NCBI GenBank assembly: GCA_001972305.1
Contig: BDDD01001607.1
Span: forward strand, 62,001-126,000
Source: Cephalotus follicularis
Taxonomy: Eukaryota; Streptophyta; Magnoliopsida; Oxalidales; Cephalotaceae
DNA: 64,000 nt
Reading direction: 5' to 3'
The position numbers and the translations under genes are program-made. Shown one piece after another: positions 8,693 through 20,280 of this stretch. Below the pieces are notes generated by a model that did no database searches, was not told where the DNA came from, and worked only from the letters and a program-made list of their open reading frames with translations. Each line of letters opens with the position of its first letter. Position 1 is the first letter of the stretch.

Positions 8693-11282
8693 TGCTTGCC
8701 ACATCCCGCTTTATCAACACATAAGGTTCAACATTTAATCCAGCATTTACCAATAATTAAAATTTTAAAACTTGGCGGAAGCATTAACATTATACTGGAT
8801 TATTCGAGGTAGCATACACATGTAGCCCATACTACATGCTTTCGCTTTATGCGGCACAAGCAAAGTTATATAATACATATTGTGAATGTAAATATAACAT
8901 AAAGGGTATGACTTAAACATCTTACAAATAACCTTAAATATACCTCTGTGCCAAGCTTCAGCAGTCCGTCTCCACTTCACTTCGTCAATATGAAATTTTA
9001 GGTATTAGCCCTTGTCCTCAGTTGGCTAAGTAGGAAGTATCATGAGAATGAATATATGAATGTAATCATGCATGACAGTTTATATTTTAAAAACAGTATA
9101 TATATATATATATATATAATCAACTATGCTAAGTGGCTACAAGCAGTCAGGTATCAATCATACCGCACAATGGTACAAACAATCAAGTTGTCCGAAGATC
9201 AGTAGTGGGTGTCATCTGTCGCAACCTCCTAGCCCCAACGATGCACCACCTAACTACCACAATGCACTCCGATGATGATAGAAAAGGTAAATAGTACTCC
9301 CAAAATTTAGGGGGCAGCTAGCAGTCACGATCTGCATTGCAGATAAGTTTGGCGTATAAGCTCTAGCCAACTCCTGGCCCCTAGGCTTACCTATGTAGTC
9401 TGTGATGCACTCCGATCACAAGACCATCTGAAACTATCAATCACAGTCAATACAGTATACAGTACAATATAGATTATTACATATATAATGTAATATATTC
9501 ATAGTCTCGTTTTGAGAAAACAGTAAAACAATTGAGTACAATCTCTTTTGAGAAAACAGTAACAGTATAGTAAGTTTTCATTTTAGAAAACTGTAAACAG
9601 TCAGTAGTTCTCACTTAGAGAAAACAGTACAGTGGAAACAGTAACAGTGGTTCTCCGTAGAGAAAATAGTAATTAAAACGTCCAGTTGTGCATATAGCAC
9701 AAATTTTTGGAAATCCTTGAAAACAGTAGTATTTGTGTAAAACACTTGATAGATATACGATATCTATAATAGTAGCAGTAGCAATATGTAATTACATAAT
9801 AGTATAACAGTTCAAGGATTACAACAGTGAAACAATAAATAGTAAAATCAGTAATAATATATGCAACCAAATAGTGGATGTAAGTCATTCAAATGCTACA
9901 GATTGATTACATACAGCAAGGATTGATCATGGAAATCATCCCATATGGATGCTAGTGTAATCAGGAACATTAAACGCGAAACAGGCCCTTAAGCGTCGAC
10001 AGTTTCAACTAAAGTGTTAACTGTTATATCCAAAGCACCATCGGTTATCTTAAAGCATCAACAATGTTCTTTACTTGAGCGTCGATGAAATTCTACCTTA
10101 AGCGTCGACCATTTCTCCTTACGCGTCTACGGTCCTTCACTAAGCGTCAGCACTTTATGGTGTTTATGCAGTTTTTACAATAGCAGAAAGAAAACAGAGT
10201 ATGGAAACATACTTCAATCCACTCCAAAGCAAGCATGCAATCACGTATAAATCATCACAACACAAAATACATGCTATATGTTCAAAGTCATGTCATAATC
10301 CCTACCTCAATTTGCTATCCCAGAATCTATTGTGTGATTCTTCTCTTTAACTCCAATATACCTTCAATTCCAATTAATCTTCAATAATCCAGTAACCAAA
10401 CCATTGCATGCAGGTTTAACAGTGGATACAAAATGAATCAGTACATATATACATACTATATGACTATAAATTAACATTAGAAATCGAACAAGAAGCTTAC
10501 CAATTCCAGGTTATGCTTCAAGTTCAACCTTGAACTCCAATTCCTTTCAACATGCGAACTCCAGTAATTCTCCAGAATAATTTCTCTCCTTTTAACTGAT
10601 TCTAACACTTTAATTTACTCACACAACAGCTGATATAAAGGGTTCAATTTTAGGAATTCGTTTGATTCCCCTAACTCTAACCCTCACCCTTTTCTCTTCT
10701 CTCTCTCTCTCACACACTATTTCTTACAGTTTTTGTCTTTCTCCTTCTATTTTGCAGGTTGTACACACTCATGACACTAATCTGGTATGTTGGTGGCAGC
10801 TGGAGACACGTTTTAGGCCTCCTTGACATGTCCTAGGACACTTGCCGTGCAAGGATCAAAACTGCACCATTGCTCTATTTTAATCAACACGAAGCACACA
10901 CCTGTCACCGTTCAAAGCGTCGACGGTATAGAGTGAGTGTCGATGGTTTGTCCACCGCTTTGTCCAAGTCACGTACGCTATCGCACTTTCCAAAATGACA
11001 CGTATCAATTAGTTACTTGAGTTTAAAGCATTGATGATATTCTCCTTGGCGTCAACGGTTCGGCATAAAGCGTCGATGCTAGTCTCTTGGCGTCGACGGT
11101 TTGGCGCCATAATTTGTTTCTTCAACTTTATTTAATAAACTTTCAATTTACTTCAATTTAGTCCTCAAATAATTCAATAACCACAATTCACATGATAACA
11201 AGACATTTAATTTCAATTTAATGTATAATATATTCATCAATTATACAATATACATTAATTAAAATTTGCGGTTATTATACCA
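8693..11282 (-). repeat. 5' LTR of the minus-strand gypsy element (about 2.6 kb)
   Basis: Lies immediately outside the PBS. In plus orientation it starts tgcttgccacatcccgc and ends near gcggttattatacca. No coding potential. It resembles the gypsy LTR at 62339-64000 in layout, including a segment on gcccttgtcctcagttggcta (8998-9028; compare 62740-62765). It carries a (TA)n run at 9101-9118, a block rich in cagtaaacagt-type repeats (9430-9680), and two clusters of the GTCGAC dyad (9990-10150, 10905-11110). Confidence 0.65.
9990..10150. repeat. GTCGAC dyad cluster 1
   Basis: Degenerate copies of the palindromic motif: aagcgtcgacagttt (9991), gagcgtcgatg (10078), taagcgtcgaccat (10100), acgcgtctacgg (10121) and taagcgtcagca (10141). 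A second group (agcgtcgacggt, gcgtcgatgc, gcgtcgacggtttg) lies at 10905-11105 in the same LTR. Confidence 0.75.
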
Positions 11283-11413
11283 GTTGAATTAAATTATCAA
11301 ATTAACTTAGGCTTTGGAAGTCCAAACTTTTGGCCAACATAAATTTATTCAACCGAGCTACCAAACATCAAAATAAAGGTCCAATTAGTGTTAATTAGGA
11401 GGCTCTGATACCA
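11283..11413 (-). other. Leader remnant and primer-binding site of a Copia element
   Basis: About 120 bp of leader-like sequence ends in gctctgatacca (11402-11413), the reverse complement of TGGTATCAGAGC. It should belong to a minus-strand element whose body to the left has been lost or replaced by the gypsy LTR. Confidence 0.55.
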
Positions 11414-11417
11414 CTTT

Positions 11418-12259
11418 TGTAAGAGATTTTTAAAAGAATGGTTATTTTAGGTCATAGGTTTGAAATGTGCTCAACTTTGCTTTTTCAATCAAAGTTGCTT
11501 CAAGCCAAGGAACACCCTATTAAATCTATGTCCATAAATGTCCATAACATGTCCAAGGATCTCTAATTAACGTCTAATTGAACCATAATACAAAAACAAG
11601 CAATGGATGTCATGGATCAAGCATGCATTATTTCGGATCCAATCCTAAATGAAAACTAGGGTTTGCCCAGGATACCCTAGTGATCCTGTGGGTTCCAAGA
11701 CAAAAAACCCTTAGGGTTTTGGCAAGGGTTCCTCAAAGAGACATACAGAAAAAGTGGCTATGGTTTCCACCAAAAATACCTAGAAAGGCCGAAACCGAAA
11801 GAGAAGAAAAAAGAGGAAGGAGAAAAAGGTTTCCATTACCTCTGGTGAAGGCTCCTTCCTATAAGCTTTCTCCCTCTACACTTTGAGTATCCAAGCCTCT
11901 GTTCCAAACTCCAAAACTTGAGCTCCAATGTACCAAACGTCATGGCTCCAAAAGTTCTCTAAAGGCCTGAAACAAAATCTCTCAACACACTCTAAGTTGG
12001 AACTTCAATCACATACCATGTAAGGTTCCAAGGTCAAGATGATCTCCAATGAACATTTATTGTATGGAGAGCTCCAAAACCTATACTATTGACCAAAATA
12101 GATAAAGTTGTACTACAATGTGTAATACAACTCCTCTTATAGTTATCAAAGGGCGGATGAGAGAAGAGGAGTGTGTATTTTCCTTTCTTAGCTCCAAGCT
12201 TTTCCAAGCTCCAATAATGGAGGATTTTGAAGAAAGGTAGAAGATGAGATAGCTAAAGG

Positions 12260-12327
<68 letters not shown>

Positions 12328-13246
12328 AGTAAAATATCTAATACCAACTAATGAGACTCTAAGTCCCTTTTCTTCCTCTGATATGGGCGGCGTCAAGTAG
12401 TTAAAGAAACAAGAAGGACTATGCACCATGCCTCACAGCATACTTGTCGTACAAACCCATACCAATGCCCATTCCTTGGACCATTCCTTCACATGGTTCT
12501 TGAGTGACCAACACTCAATGTTTGACTAATTTAAACCTAGCATTTAAGGACATGTGGGGTGGCTAAACTTGTGCCTTGCACAAGCCAAAATTCGGCCACC
12601 CCATGCATACATCCAATGCATGCCTTTCAATGCTTTCTCTTATACCTTCTTCTTGTATATCACATGCACATTGAGTATAACACACTCGACCTTTGACTCA
12701 AATACTTGATTATGGTGATGCCAAGTCTCCACTTCTATGTGGTGACCATGTCCAGAAAATCAAAGTATTCATGCAAAGTAGCACCTCTAAGATGCTAATC
12801 TCCCATCAAATGACACATGTCCAACATATGTCAACAATTCCAATAATCAAGCAGTCTGGTTCGAAATCTAGTACGATGTTAAATTCCTGGGAAATCCCAG
12901 GGTTCCAGTACAACCATCCAAATAGTCCCAGAATGCTATCAAATATCTTTACGAATCTATAGAATCAATTTCAAATTAATTTTCACGTTAATCATTCAAT
13001 TCCAGTTAACTGGTACTTTATCCTATCGTCAATTTGCATGCAGTGTTTTGCTCGTCATATTTTACTTTGACCGCGGCCTACGGTAAGGATACGTGTCAAC
13101 CCTAGATATAGCCGCGATGACTATAAATTCGTAAACACGTTGCGACTATGGGCAGACCTCCCCGGAAACCTAGTTTCTAGTCTGCCAGCACCTGGCCAAG
13201 TTTTTCAAAGTCTGCAATGGACTCAGATATTATAGAGCCGATCACC
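11418..13246 (-). repeat. Copia LTR 'X', reverse orientation, truncated
   Basis: Sits just outside the PBS at 11402-11413. Its sequence is the inverted counterpart of 20460-22255: aggtcataggt (11438) against acctatgacct (22242), tccataaatgtccata (11531) against its complement near 22166, and the block 13085-13246 against 20535-20690. The right end is cut at 13246, where RT codons of another Copia begin. It includes a (GA)n microsatellite at 12260-12324. Confidence 0.65.
12260..12324. repeat. (GA)n microsatellite
   Basis: About 65 bp of nearly uninterrupted GA dinucleotides with one AAAG interruption. It produces a spurious Ser-Leu repeat reading frame on the minus strand. Confidence 0.95.
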
Positions 13247-13897
13247 CAGTATATAGGTGGGTTCTCCCAAATCTTTCATGGAAAAATTCTTAGTTAGCCA
13301 TATTTTTGCAGACTGCAACATCCCTACATCATTCCCAATGAGTAGGATGTCATCTACATATAGCACTAAGAAAGTGATACTAGGACCCTCTTGCTTTCGA
13401 TAAACACATGGCTCATCTACATTTTTAATGAAGTCAAAAGCTTTGACTGCTTCATCAAAACGTAGATTCCAGCTACGAGACGCTTGCTTTAGTCCATAGA
13501 TGGACCGTTCGAGCTTGCACACCATGTGCTGGTGCTCGGAAGATGTAAACCCCTCGGGTTAAGACATATAAATATCCTCTTCAAGACGCCCATTTAAAAA
13601 TGCCGTCTTGACATCCATTTTCCATATCCCATAATCATAATGAGCGGCAATAGCAAGCAAAATCCCAATGGATATAAGCATGGCGACTGGTGAGAAAGTC
13701 TCAGTATAGTCGACTCCATGTCGTTGTCTATACCCTTTCGCCACTAATCGAGCTTTATAAGTCTCGATTTTTCCATCTGCATTCATCTTCTTCTTGAAGA
13801 TCCATTTGTAGCCAATAGGCACTATGACTTCGGGTGCTTCAACCAAATTCCATACTTGGTTGGAGTGCATGGAATCCATTTCAGATTTCATGGGATT
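13247..13897 (-). pseudogene. Copia reverse transcriptase (partial)
   Basis: Minus-strand RT of a Ty1/Copia element. Seen in order: W.LV..P......GYKWIFKKK, YKARLVAKGYRQRHGVDYTETFSPVA (first RT blocks), WKMDVKTAFLNGRLEEDIYM (palm Asp), LERSIYGLKQASRSWN, and the catalytic FLVLYVDDILLIGND (YVDD at about 13355). A TAA at 13559-13561 interrupts the frame once. Coding ends abruptly at TYILG (13247), where LTR X starts. The rest of RT, the RNase H and the true 3' LTR boundary are therefore deleted. Order with the next two entries is Copia type (INT before RT). Confidence 0.9.
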
Positions 13898-15440
13898 CTG
13901 CCTGATCTCCTCAAAGGAGCTCTGCCTAACTGAGAACTATTCTCAGCCTGAGATCCAATCTCAGCTGTGTCTGTTGAAGGTCTAACCTCCAACTCCTCCA
14001 TCTCTTGTGTGGTTTCTACCTATGGCAACTCCTTGAGTTCCACCTCACTCCCACTGTCTCCTTCAAGAAGGTATTCCTTCTCTAGGAACACAGCATTTCG
14101 CGAAACAAATATCTTTTGTTCGCTAGGGTGGTACTAGTAGTATCCTTTTTTTTCTTTAGGATATCCCACAAACCTGCAACGGTCCGACCGCGCTTCCAAC
14201 TTATCTGCGTCAAGCCTCTTGACATAAGCAAGACAGCCCCAAATCTTCAAATGGTTCCGGCTGGGTTTCCTCCCTGACCATACCTGGTATGGAGTAGAAG
14301 GCACAGATTTTGAAGGAATCTGATTCAAGATATAAGCAGCTGTATCTAGGGCATAACCCCAGAGATAGGTAAGAAGGTCAGCAAAAGACATCATGGATCG
14401 AACCATGTCTAACAAAGTCCGATTCCTCCTTTCAAATACTCGATTATGCTGTGGTGTTCCAGGAGGAGTCCACTGAGACAAAATTCTGTTATCTCTAAGA
14501 TAACCTAGGAATTCTGCTGACAGGTATTCTTCACCTCGGTCCGACCGAAGTATTTTAATTGATTTACCTGTTTGTTTTTCTACTTCAAGTCTGAACTCCT
14601 TAAATTTCTCAAAGGATTCTGACTTGTGTTTCATCAGATACACATAACCATACCTAGATAAATCGTCGGTAAAAGTTATGAAGTAGATATAACCACCTTA
14701 CGCACTGACTGACATAGGACCACATACGTCAGTATGGACTAAGCCCAGTAAGTCCATAGCCCTTTCTCCTTGACCAGAGAAGGGTGATTTGGTCATCTTT
14801 CCCAATAAACAGGATTCACAAGTTGGATAGGACTCTAAGTCCTGGATATCAAGGAGATCATCCTTAACCAACTGTGATAGTCTAGCATCACTAAGATGAC
14901 CAAGCCTACAATGCCAGGTATAGGTTTTATTTAACTCAGTTTCTCTTTGTCTTTTCTTATTGTTACTTTGCTCATTGGACAAGATATTTGATTGTGAACC
15001 ATTTAAGACATATAATCCATTGTCGATAACACCATTACCAACACAAACATTGTTTGAATATATAAGACATCCAATGTCTCGGAACCTAAGCTCCAAGCCC
15101 AAACTACATAAGTGAGAAACACTCACAATGTTCCAAACAATGTTCATAACAAAATAACAAGGATCCAATGTCAAAATAAAATTATTACACAAACTAATAT
15201 CATAAACACCAACAGCTTGAGCAATGATCCTAGATCCATCGCCAAACCTCAATTCCAGTTCTCCAGCTCCAAGCTTTCTAACTTTTCTTAGTCCCTGCAA
15301 TGAATTGCAAAGGTTAGTTCCATATCCAGTATCTAATACCCACGAAGAACTACTATTCAAAGCTAGATTAAGTTCAATCATGAACATACCTGATGTACTC
15401 GCACCATGCAGGTTATCAGTAAAGACTGCAGCAACAGCAA
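13898..15440 (-). pseudogene. Copia protease and integrase
   Basis: Protease comes first: WVLDTGYGTNLC with the active-site Asp codon near 15333. Then the GAG-pre-integrase HHCC domain (WHCRLGHLSDARLSQLV...CESCLLGK, about 14930-14800), then the integrase core: FTDDLSRYGYVYLM (Asp, about 14670), KILRSDRGEEYLSAEF (Asp, about 14530) and HNRVFERRNRTLLDMV (Glu, about 14430). The typical LWGYALDTAAYILNQIPSK follows. A TAA at 14697-14699 lies between the pre-integrase and core domains. The acidic linker (14090-13900) leads to RT. Lineage looks Tork-like but I cannot assign it firmly. Confidence 0.88.
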
Positions 15441-16293
15441 CACAACAATCCTTTTTCCTGTGCCAGGTCTTACCGCACTGGAAACAAGCACCTTCAGCAG
15501 CTAACTTCTTCATACGATCTTTGGCAAAACCCCCACTAGCTCCAAGCTTCCCCTTCTTCTTCTTTTGCTTCTTCTTACCCTTGCCTTTTGTGTTGACAGG
15601 CATGAGTACGCCCTTCCCTTTACAGGAAGACGAGACACTGCCCTTTCCTTGGGCAGACCTAGAAGGAAGAAGTAGAGAGTGGGTCTTTGACTTCCTAGAG
15701 TCAAAATCAGCCTCAGTCGTCCTCAACGTAGCAATCAGCTCAGATAGACTTACCTCTATCTTGTTCATGTGAAAATTCACCAAGAACTACGAGAACGACT
15801 TAGGAAGGGACGTCAAAATAAGATCTACATATAGATCATGGTCCATGACAAACCCTAATTGAGCCAGCTGCTCAATCATGTCTATCATCTTCAATCCATG
15901 CTCATGGACTGAAGCTCCATCTTGCATCTGAGCCTTAAAGAGTTTGCGAGATAGATTGAACCTTTGAGTCCTAGACTCAGCTCCATACATCTCCTGGAGA
16001 TGGAGTAGTATAGAAGATAAGGTCTCAATCTTTTCATTATGACGCTGAAGCTCAGGTGTCATCCCAAGAAGGGCAAGACATCTAGCCTGCTCGTCATCCT
16101 CTAGCCACTTGGCTATTCGCTCGCTCTCTTCGGGCGTCGGATCTTCGCCCAGTGGAGGAGGCCCCCCAGTCATGACATAGGCCATTTTATTGGCTGTAAG
16201 GACGATCTTGAGCTTACGGTGCCAATCATTTAAGTTGGGCCCCTCAAGTTTGTTTGTCTCAAGTATACGAGACATTGCATTTGATAAAGCCAT
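15441..16293 (-). pseudogene. Copia gag with zinc knuckle
   Basis: Nucleocapsid/capsid protein. Met at 16293 begins MALSNAMSRIL..KLEGPNLNDWHRKLKIVL, the usual Copia gag opening. The UBN2-like helical region follows (ARCLALLGM..ELQ, LQEMYGAESRTQRFNLSRKLFKAQMQDGASVHEHGLKM). A single TAG at 15786-15788 breaks the frame near SLPKSFS. The continuation holds a very basic Lys-rich stretch (about 15600-15540) and a CCHC knuckle CFQCGKTWHRKKDC (15486-15445). Apart from that stop it is well preserved. The start is supported by the long leader and PBS upstream. Confidence 0.88.
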
Positions 16294-18110
16294 TCTAGCA
16301 ACCTAGATAAGGAAATATAAGCATGAGTTAGCATTTATTCCAATTTTAATATATGACAACCATAACACTTGGTCTTTAGTGCTTATGGTCCCTCTCACTA
16401 TTCTAATCGTATCCCATACCCCCATATGGAATTCGAGAAGTCTAACTTCCTAGTGGGGTTTGGAATCCATCGCAGTCATATTATAGCCTCAGCTAGGGCA
16501 TGAAAAACTATAATATATCCAATGGGTAGGCTTTCTTGCCAATTTGTATCCAATACAAGATCCAATCATAGTATTCGGCCTTAGATTCAATATGGCCTCA
16601 GCTAGGGCATGACAAACCATCAGAATCTTGATAAGTCCAGTACCAACAATTTTCATTGGAATGTACTAGTTTTAACACCCACACGTAGGCGTGTGCACGT
16701 GCTAAAACATAGCCACCCTTTGCGGTGCCCAACACCGACATTGACATAATATCCCCAAGTCATTAGCCTCAGCTAGGGCATGACAAACCAACAACCTAGG
16801 AACACTACTCAACGAAAATTGTTGAAGGCCACGGGGAACCACTCCATGGGTTCCTACATTAAGACTTATTATTACTGTGAGGGAATTTGCGGTCTCAAAT
16901 TTTAAATACCGAGCCATTTATTAATTCATTGGTTATATTAGCCAATTCCAATTAATTACGGCTTAGCATGCATGATGTGTATCTTATGCACCTTGGACAT
17001 ATTTCTAAAATATGTCAATGGATTTTGCAAGGACAATATTAGTAATGACTTGAGCCCAAAGTCACTATTAGGTCTTCCTAGGTGTAATGATTTAAATCTA
17101 TTTATTACATCAGTAACCATGCATACATGGCCTTCAAAAATCTTGTACTCCATTTCTCCTTTCCTCCATATCTCCTTGTAAGGTCTTCTTTTACATAAAG
17201 GTACTTTACATTTCGAAAAGGAATTTACATTTAAAATTACAAGGTGAAATTACAAAAGTAAGGACAAATAAATGGTGCACGCAGGCACCTTATTACAGAC
17301 CTTTAAAATAATAAAGAAATAAACATCCATTCACACATAGAAAACCATAAACTAGGTCAAAGTCCTTTTTCGGGCCATCCATTGTGCATAAGATCTATAT
17401 TATATCCAATATAATAAAACCACAAATAAAACACATGCCATAAATAATAACCAATTACTCAATTTAATTCAAGGATTGTTAATTGATCAAAATCCCACTA
17501 AATCAAGCAATGATTTTTAATTTTCCAAGTGCCAAAATGTATAAAATCCAATTTTATTAAAAAAAGTTTTTTTTATTTATAAAAGACGTCGACGCTTATC
17601 AACAGCATCGACGTGTTTTCTGGAAATACTTGAACAAGGCATCGATGCATAACAGGAGCATCAATGCGTTTCACAAGAACAATTGAAAATGGCGGTGACG
17701 TCCAACAAGAACATCGACGCGTTTCACAAAAGGATGAACAAGACATCGATGTCTACCAATAACGTCGACGTCTTTCCTGGGAATATGAATAAGACATCGA
17801 CGTCTACCAAGAACGTCGACGTCTATAGCCCCCTGGGTTGTTTCCGCATTTCTAAAAATGCTGAAAACAATGGTTTAGACTATGGAATACCATTCTGGCA
17901 TTCCAAAATGCACTATGCATGTTCCAAACATAATTCTAAACACATTAAAACAAACTTCCCAGCACAAAAACACAATGAAATCCAATTTCATGCAATTTTC
18001 ATTAAGGCACTTTGAAAATTTAGTTTGATCACAAAACATATCCATTAATTAAACCATTAATCAGTACATCATCTAAGGCATATATATTCAATCAAGGATG
18101 ATGTGGGTCG
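16294..18110 (-). other. Leader of the minus-strand Copia element
   Basis: Non-coding DNA of 1.8 kb between gag and the PBS. It holds three dispersed copies of cctcagctagggcatga (16488, 16591, 16767), each followed by caaacca-like sequence. A cluster of paired GTCGAC dyads lies at 17585-17830. No protein-coding signal seen. Confidence 0.65.
17585..17830. repeat. GTCGAC dyad cluster 2 (paired)
   Basis: Pairs of palindromic units: gacgtcgacgctt then gcatcgacgtg; aagacatcgatgtct then aacgtcgacgtc (17741-17772); aagacatcgacgtct then aacgtcgacgtc (17792-17823). Centre-to-centre distance is 19-21 bp within a pair and about 40-50 bp between pairs. Confidence 0.8.
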
Positions 18111-18121
18111 CTCTGATACCA
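18111..18121 (-). promoter_or_regulatory. Primer-binding site of minus-strand Copia
   Basis: ctctgatacca is the reverse complement of TGGTATCAGAG (initiator tRNA-Met type). It lies one base from the LTR start at 18123. Confidence 0.85.
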
Positions 18122-18122
18122 C

Positions 18123-20280
18123 TGTTGGAAACGGACAAAACCGAATCCAATGCCATAAATGGACAAGGGTGTAAAGGGTGTAAAACAAAACAAAACATAC
18201 AATCGTGGCAGCGGAATAACACCCTATTTAAACAAAACTAGTCCATTATTACACGTCCACAAACCACATGGATCACCAAAACATCTACAGAATTGAATTG
18301 GTGTCACCATTACAAACAATGGTGACACACAAGCATGGAAAAAGGAAGAAGGACCAAGAATTATACCAGCGGGTGAAGGCTCCTTCTTTCTTTGCTGCTA
18401 CAAGCTTGAGTAGATTCCCCTTTCATGTTCTCCAAGTCTCAGGAACAACAAGCAATCCAACCAGCAATGATAAAGTGCATGAACTCTCTCTCTCTCACAC
18501 TTAGCTTAGAAAAGGTATATTGATATTGACCAATGAAGTCAATGATCAATCCAACATAGATAAGCTCTTACTTGGTGTATCATAGATGAAGAGAACACAC
18601 TGCAGAGAAGAATTCGAGCTCTCTTGCCCAGCAAAACTCAAACTTTTTCCACACTGTTCTATTCTACAGAAAATGCCTATATCTAGCCCTCCTTTTCCTC
18701 TCCCAATCTCCCATTAACCTTAGATCATGGTCCTCACTCCCTAGGAGTCCGAAGCCATGATCCCCATGTTTCTAAAATGTGTAAAATCAAGAGAAACCGG
18801 CTAAGGATGTGAGAGAAAACATGCCCACGAAGTGAGCTCGTGCACAGGTTGCACGCTCTGCTCAAAGACGTCGATGCCTTTTCAAAAGACATCGACGTCC
18901 TTGCAATGTGGCACTAAAAAGCATCGATGCTTTCTAAAAGACATCGACTCCTTTCAAAATGTTAAGCATCGGCGTCTTTCTAAAAGACGTCGACGCTTTG
19001 TCTGGGAAGTAAAGCAGTTTTGAGTCTAACTCTTTTAGTGATCTCATGTAATCTTTCAATATTGGTTAAGTAAGATCAAACATATGTGTTTGCACAAAAT
19101 GCAAAATCCACATAACCGATATTTGACACCAAGACTTAATATGTCTAACATATTAAAGATCTAATCATTATAAGGCAGGGACCCTTTAAAATCTTGGTTA
19201 AAACAAGAGGTGTTTATAAATAACTGAAATACCCCTTGGGTCCGGTTTAGCCATTCTAAATGGTCCTTGACCAATTTAAATACTATTGCAATAATATCCA
19301 AATATTATCCATATGAAAAAATTAATCTAATTAATGATCCCACACCTCATGAACCCCAGATTTTCTAAGTCATCGGTTCGCGTGCACTATAATCCCTTGT
19401 CATGCTTGGCCCCGATTGAGGTCTAGGATAAGGATATGTGTCAACCCTAGATAGTACCTCAATGGCTAAAATATCTGATCATTACTAGGACCTTTGGTAA
19501 ACTCTCCAGAAATATAATTTCCAGTCTACCTCAACCTTGGCCAAGGATTTCATAAGTCCAAAGTATAATCAAACCATAATAAGGTCGATCACCTTCGCTC
19601 AGGTGTGACAATCCCTTATTGCACACTCACTTATATTCGTATAGATTCGATCATACCCAAAAACCACCCGATTGCCAGCCCTGTGTAAGGACTGGGTAAG
19701 GTGGAGATCAAATCATAACCGCCTCCATACAATATAGAGTAGTCACTCAGGTCTAAGGATGAGACGAGTTTAAGAACTCGTTAAGTGATCATCACTTATA
19801 TACAACGGCAACAAGTAGGAGTCACTACTGACACGAGAATAGCGATTATCCGAACAGTGTCTCCTACGCGGGTCCTGTTCAGTGTACACGCTCCCAGCAT
19901 GCACCCCGTATTTGCCCTAGTGTCCAACACAGATGGTAGTGAGAGAATCCATCCTCCAATTCCATGAGCAGGCAACATACGCGTAAGTCTATCCGGTTCA
20001 CTAATGCCCACAAAGTGAACCTATGACTTGGAACTAATTTTTACATAAGGAATAAGGTAACCAATCTCACAGCCTCCATGCTAGGCATCCAACCTTATGT
20101 CAGGGCATCACAAGTGTAAGCAGGTAAATAATAAACTACTTCAATTAAGTGATAAAACACAAGTGATATATCCATAACAAATTTAGCACGCACCATATAT
20201 AAGGAATAAGATTGTTTCATACAATAACAGATATAAAACGACAGTCCATCCAATGGCTTGTCGGGTCACTAAATCTAACA
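18123..20280 (-). repeat. 5' LTR of the minus-strand Copia element
   Basis: In plus orientation it starts TGTTGGAAACGGAC directly outside the PBS and ends taaatctaaca at 20280 (element-strand start TGTTAGATTTAGTGACCC, a common Copia LTR start). It is 2.16 kb with no coding. It shares sections with LTR X, for example 19440-19620 against 13090-13246, so the two are related subfamilies. The dyad cluster at 18868-19010 lies inside it. Confidence 0.75.
18868..19010. repeat. GTCGAC dyad cluster 3 (paired)
   Basis: Three pairs within 145 bp: gacgtcgatgcc/gacatcgacgtc, gcatcgatgct/gacatcgactcc and gcatcggcgtct/gacgtcgacgctttg. Within-pair centre spacing is 20-21 bp. Confidence 0.8.

Noticed and set aside
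9990..10150. CRISPR array interpretation of the spaced GTCGAC motif clusters
   Set aside because: Units are short, degenerate palindromes with variable spacing between pairs and no constant-length spacers; this is a plant LTR.
12081..12347. 88-codon minus-strand frame with a long Ser-Leu repeat
   Set aside because: It is the translation of the (GA)n microsatellite.
15224..15772. 182-codon plus-strand reading frame
   Set aside because: Antisense shadow of the Copia gag/protease region on the minus strand; no protein-family motifs.
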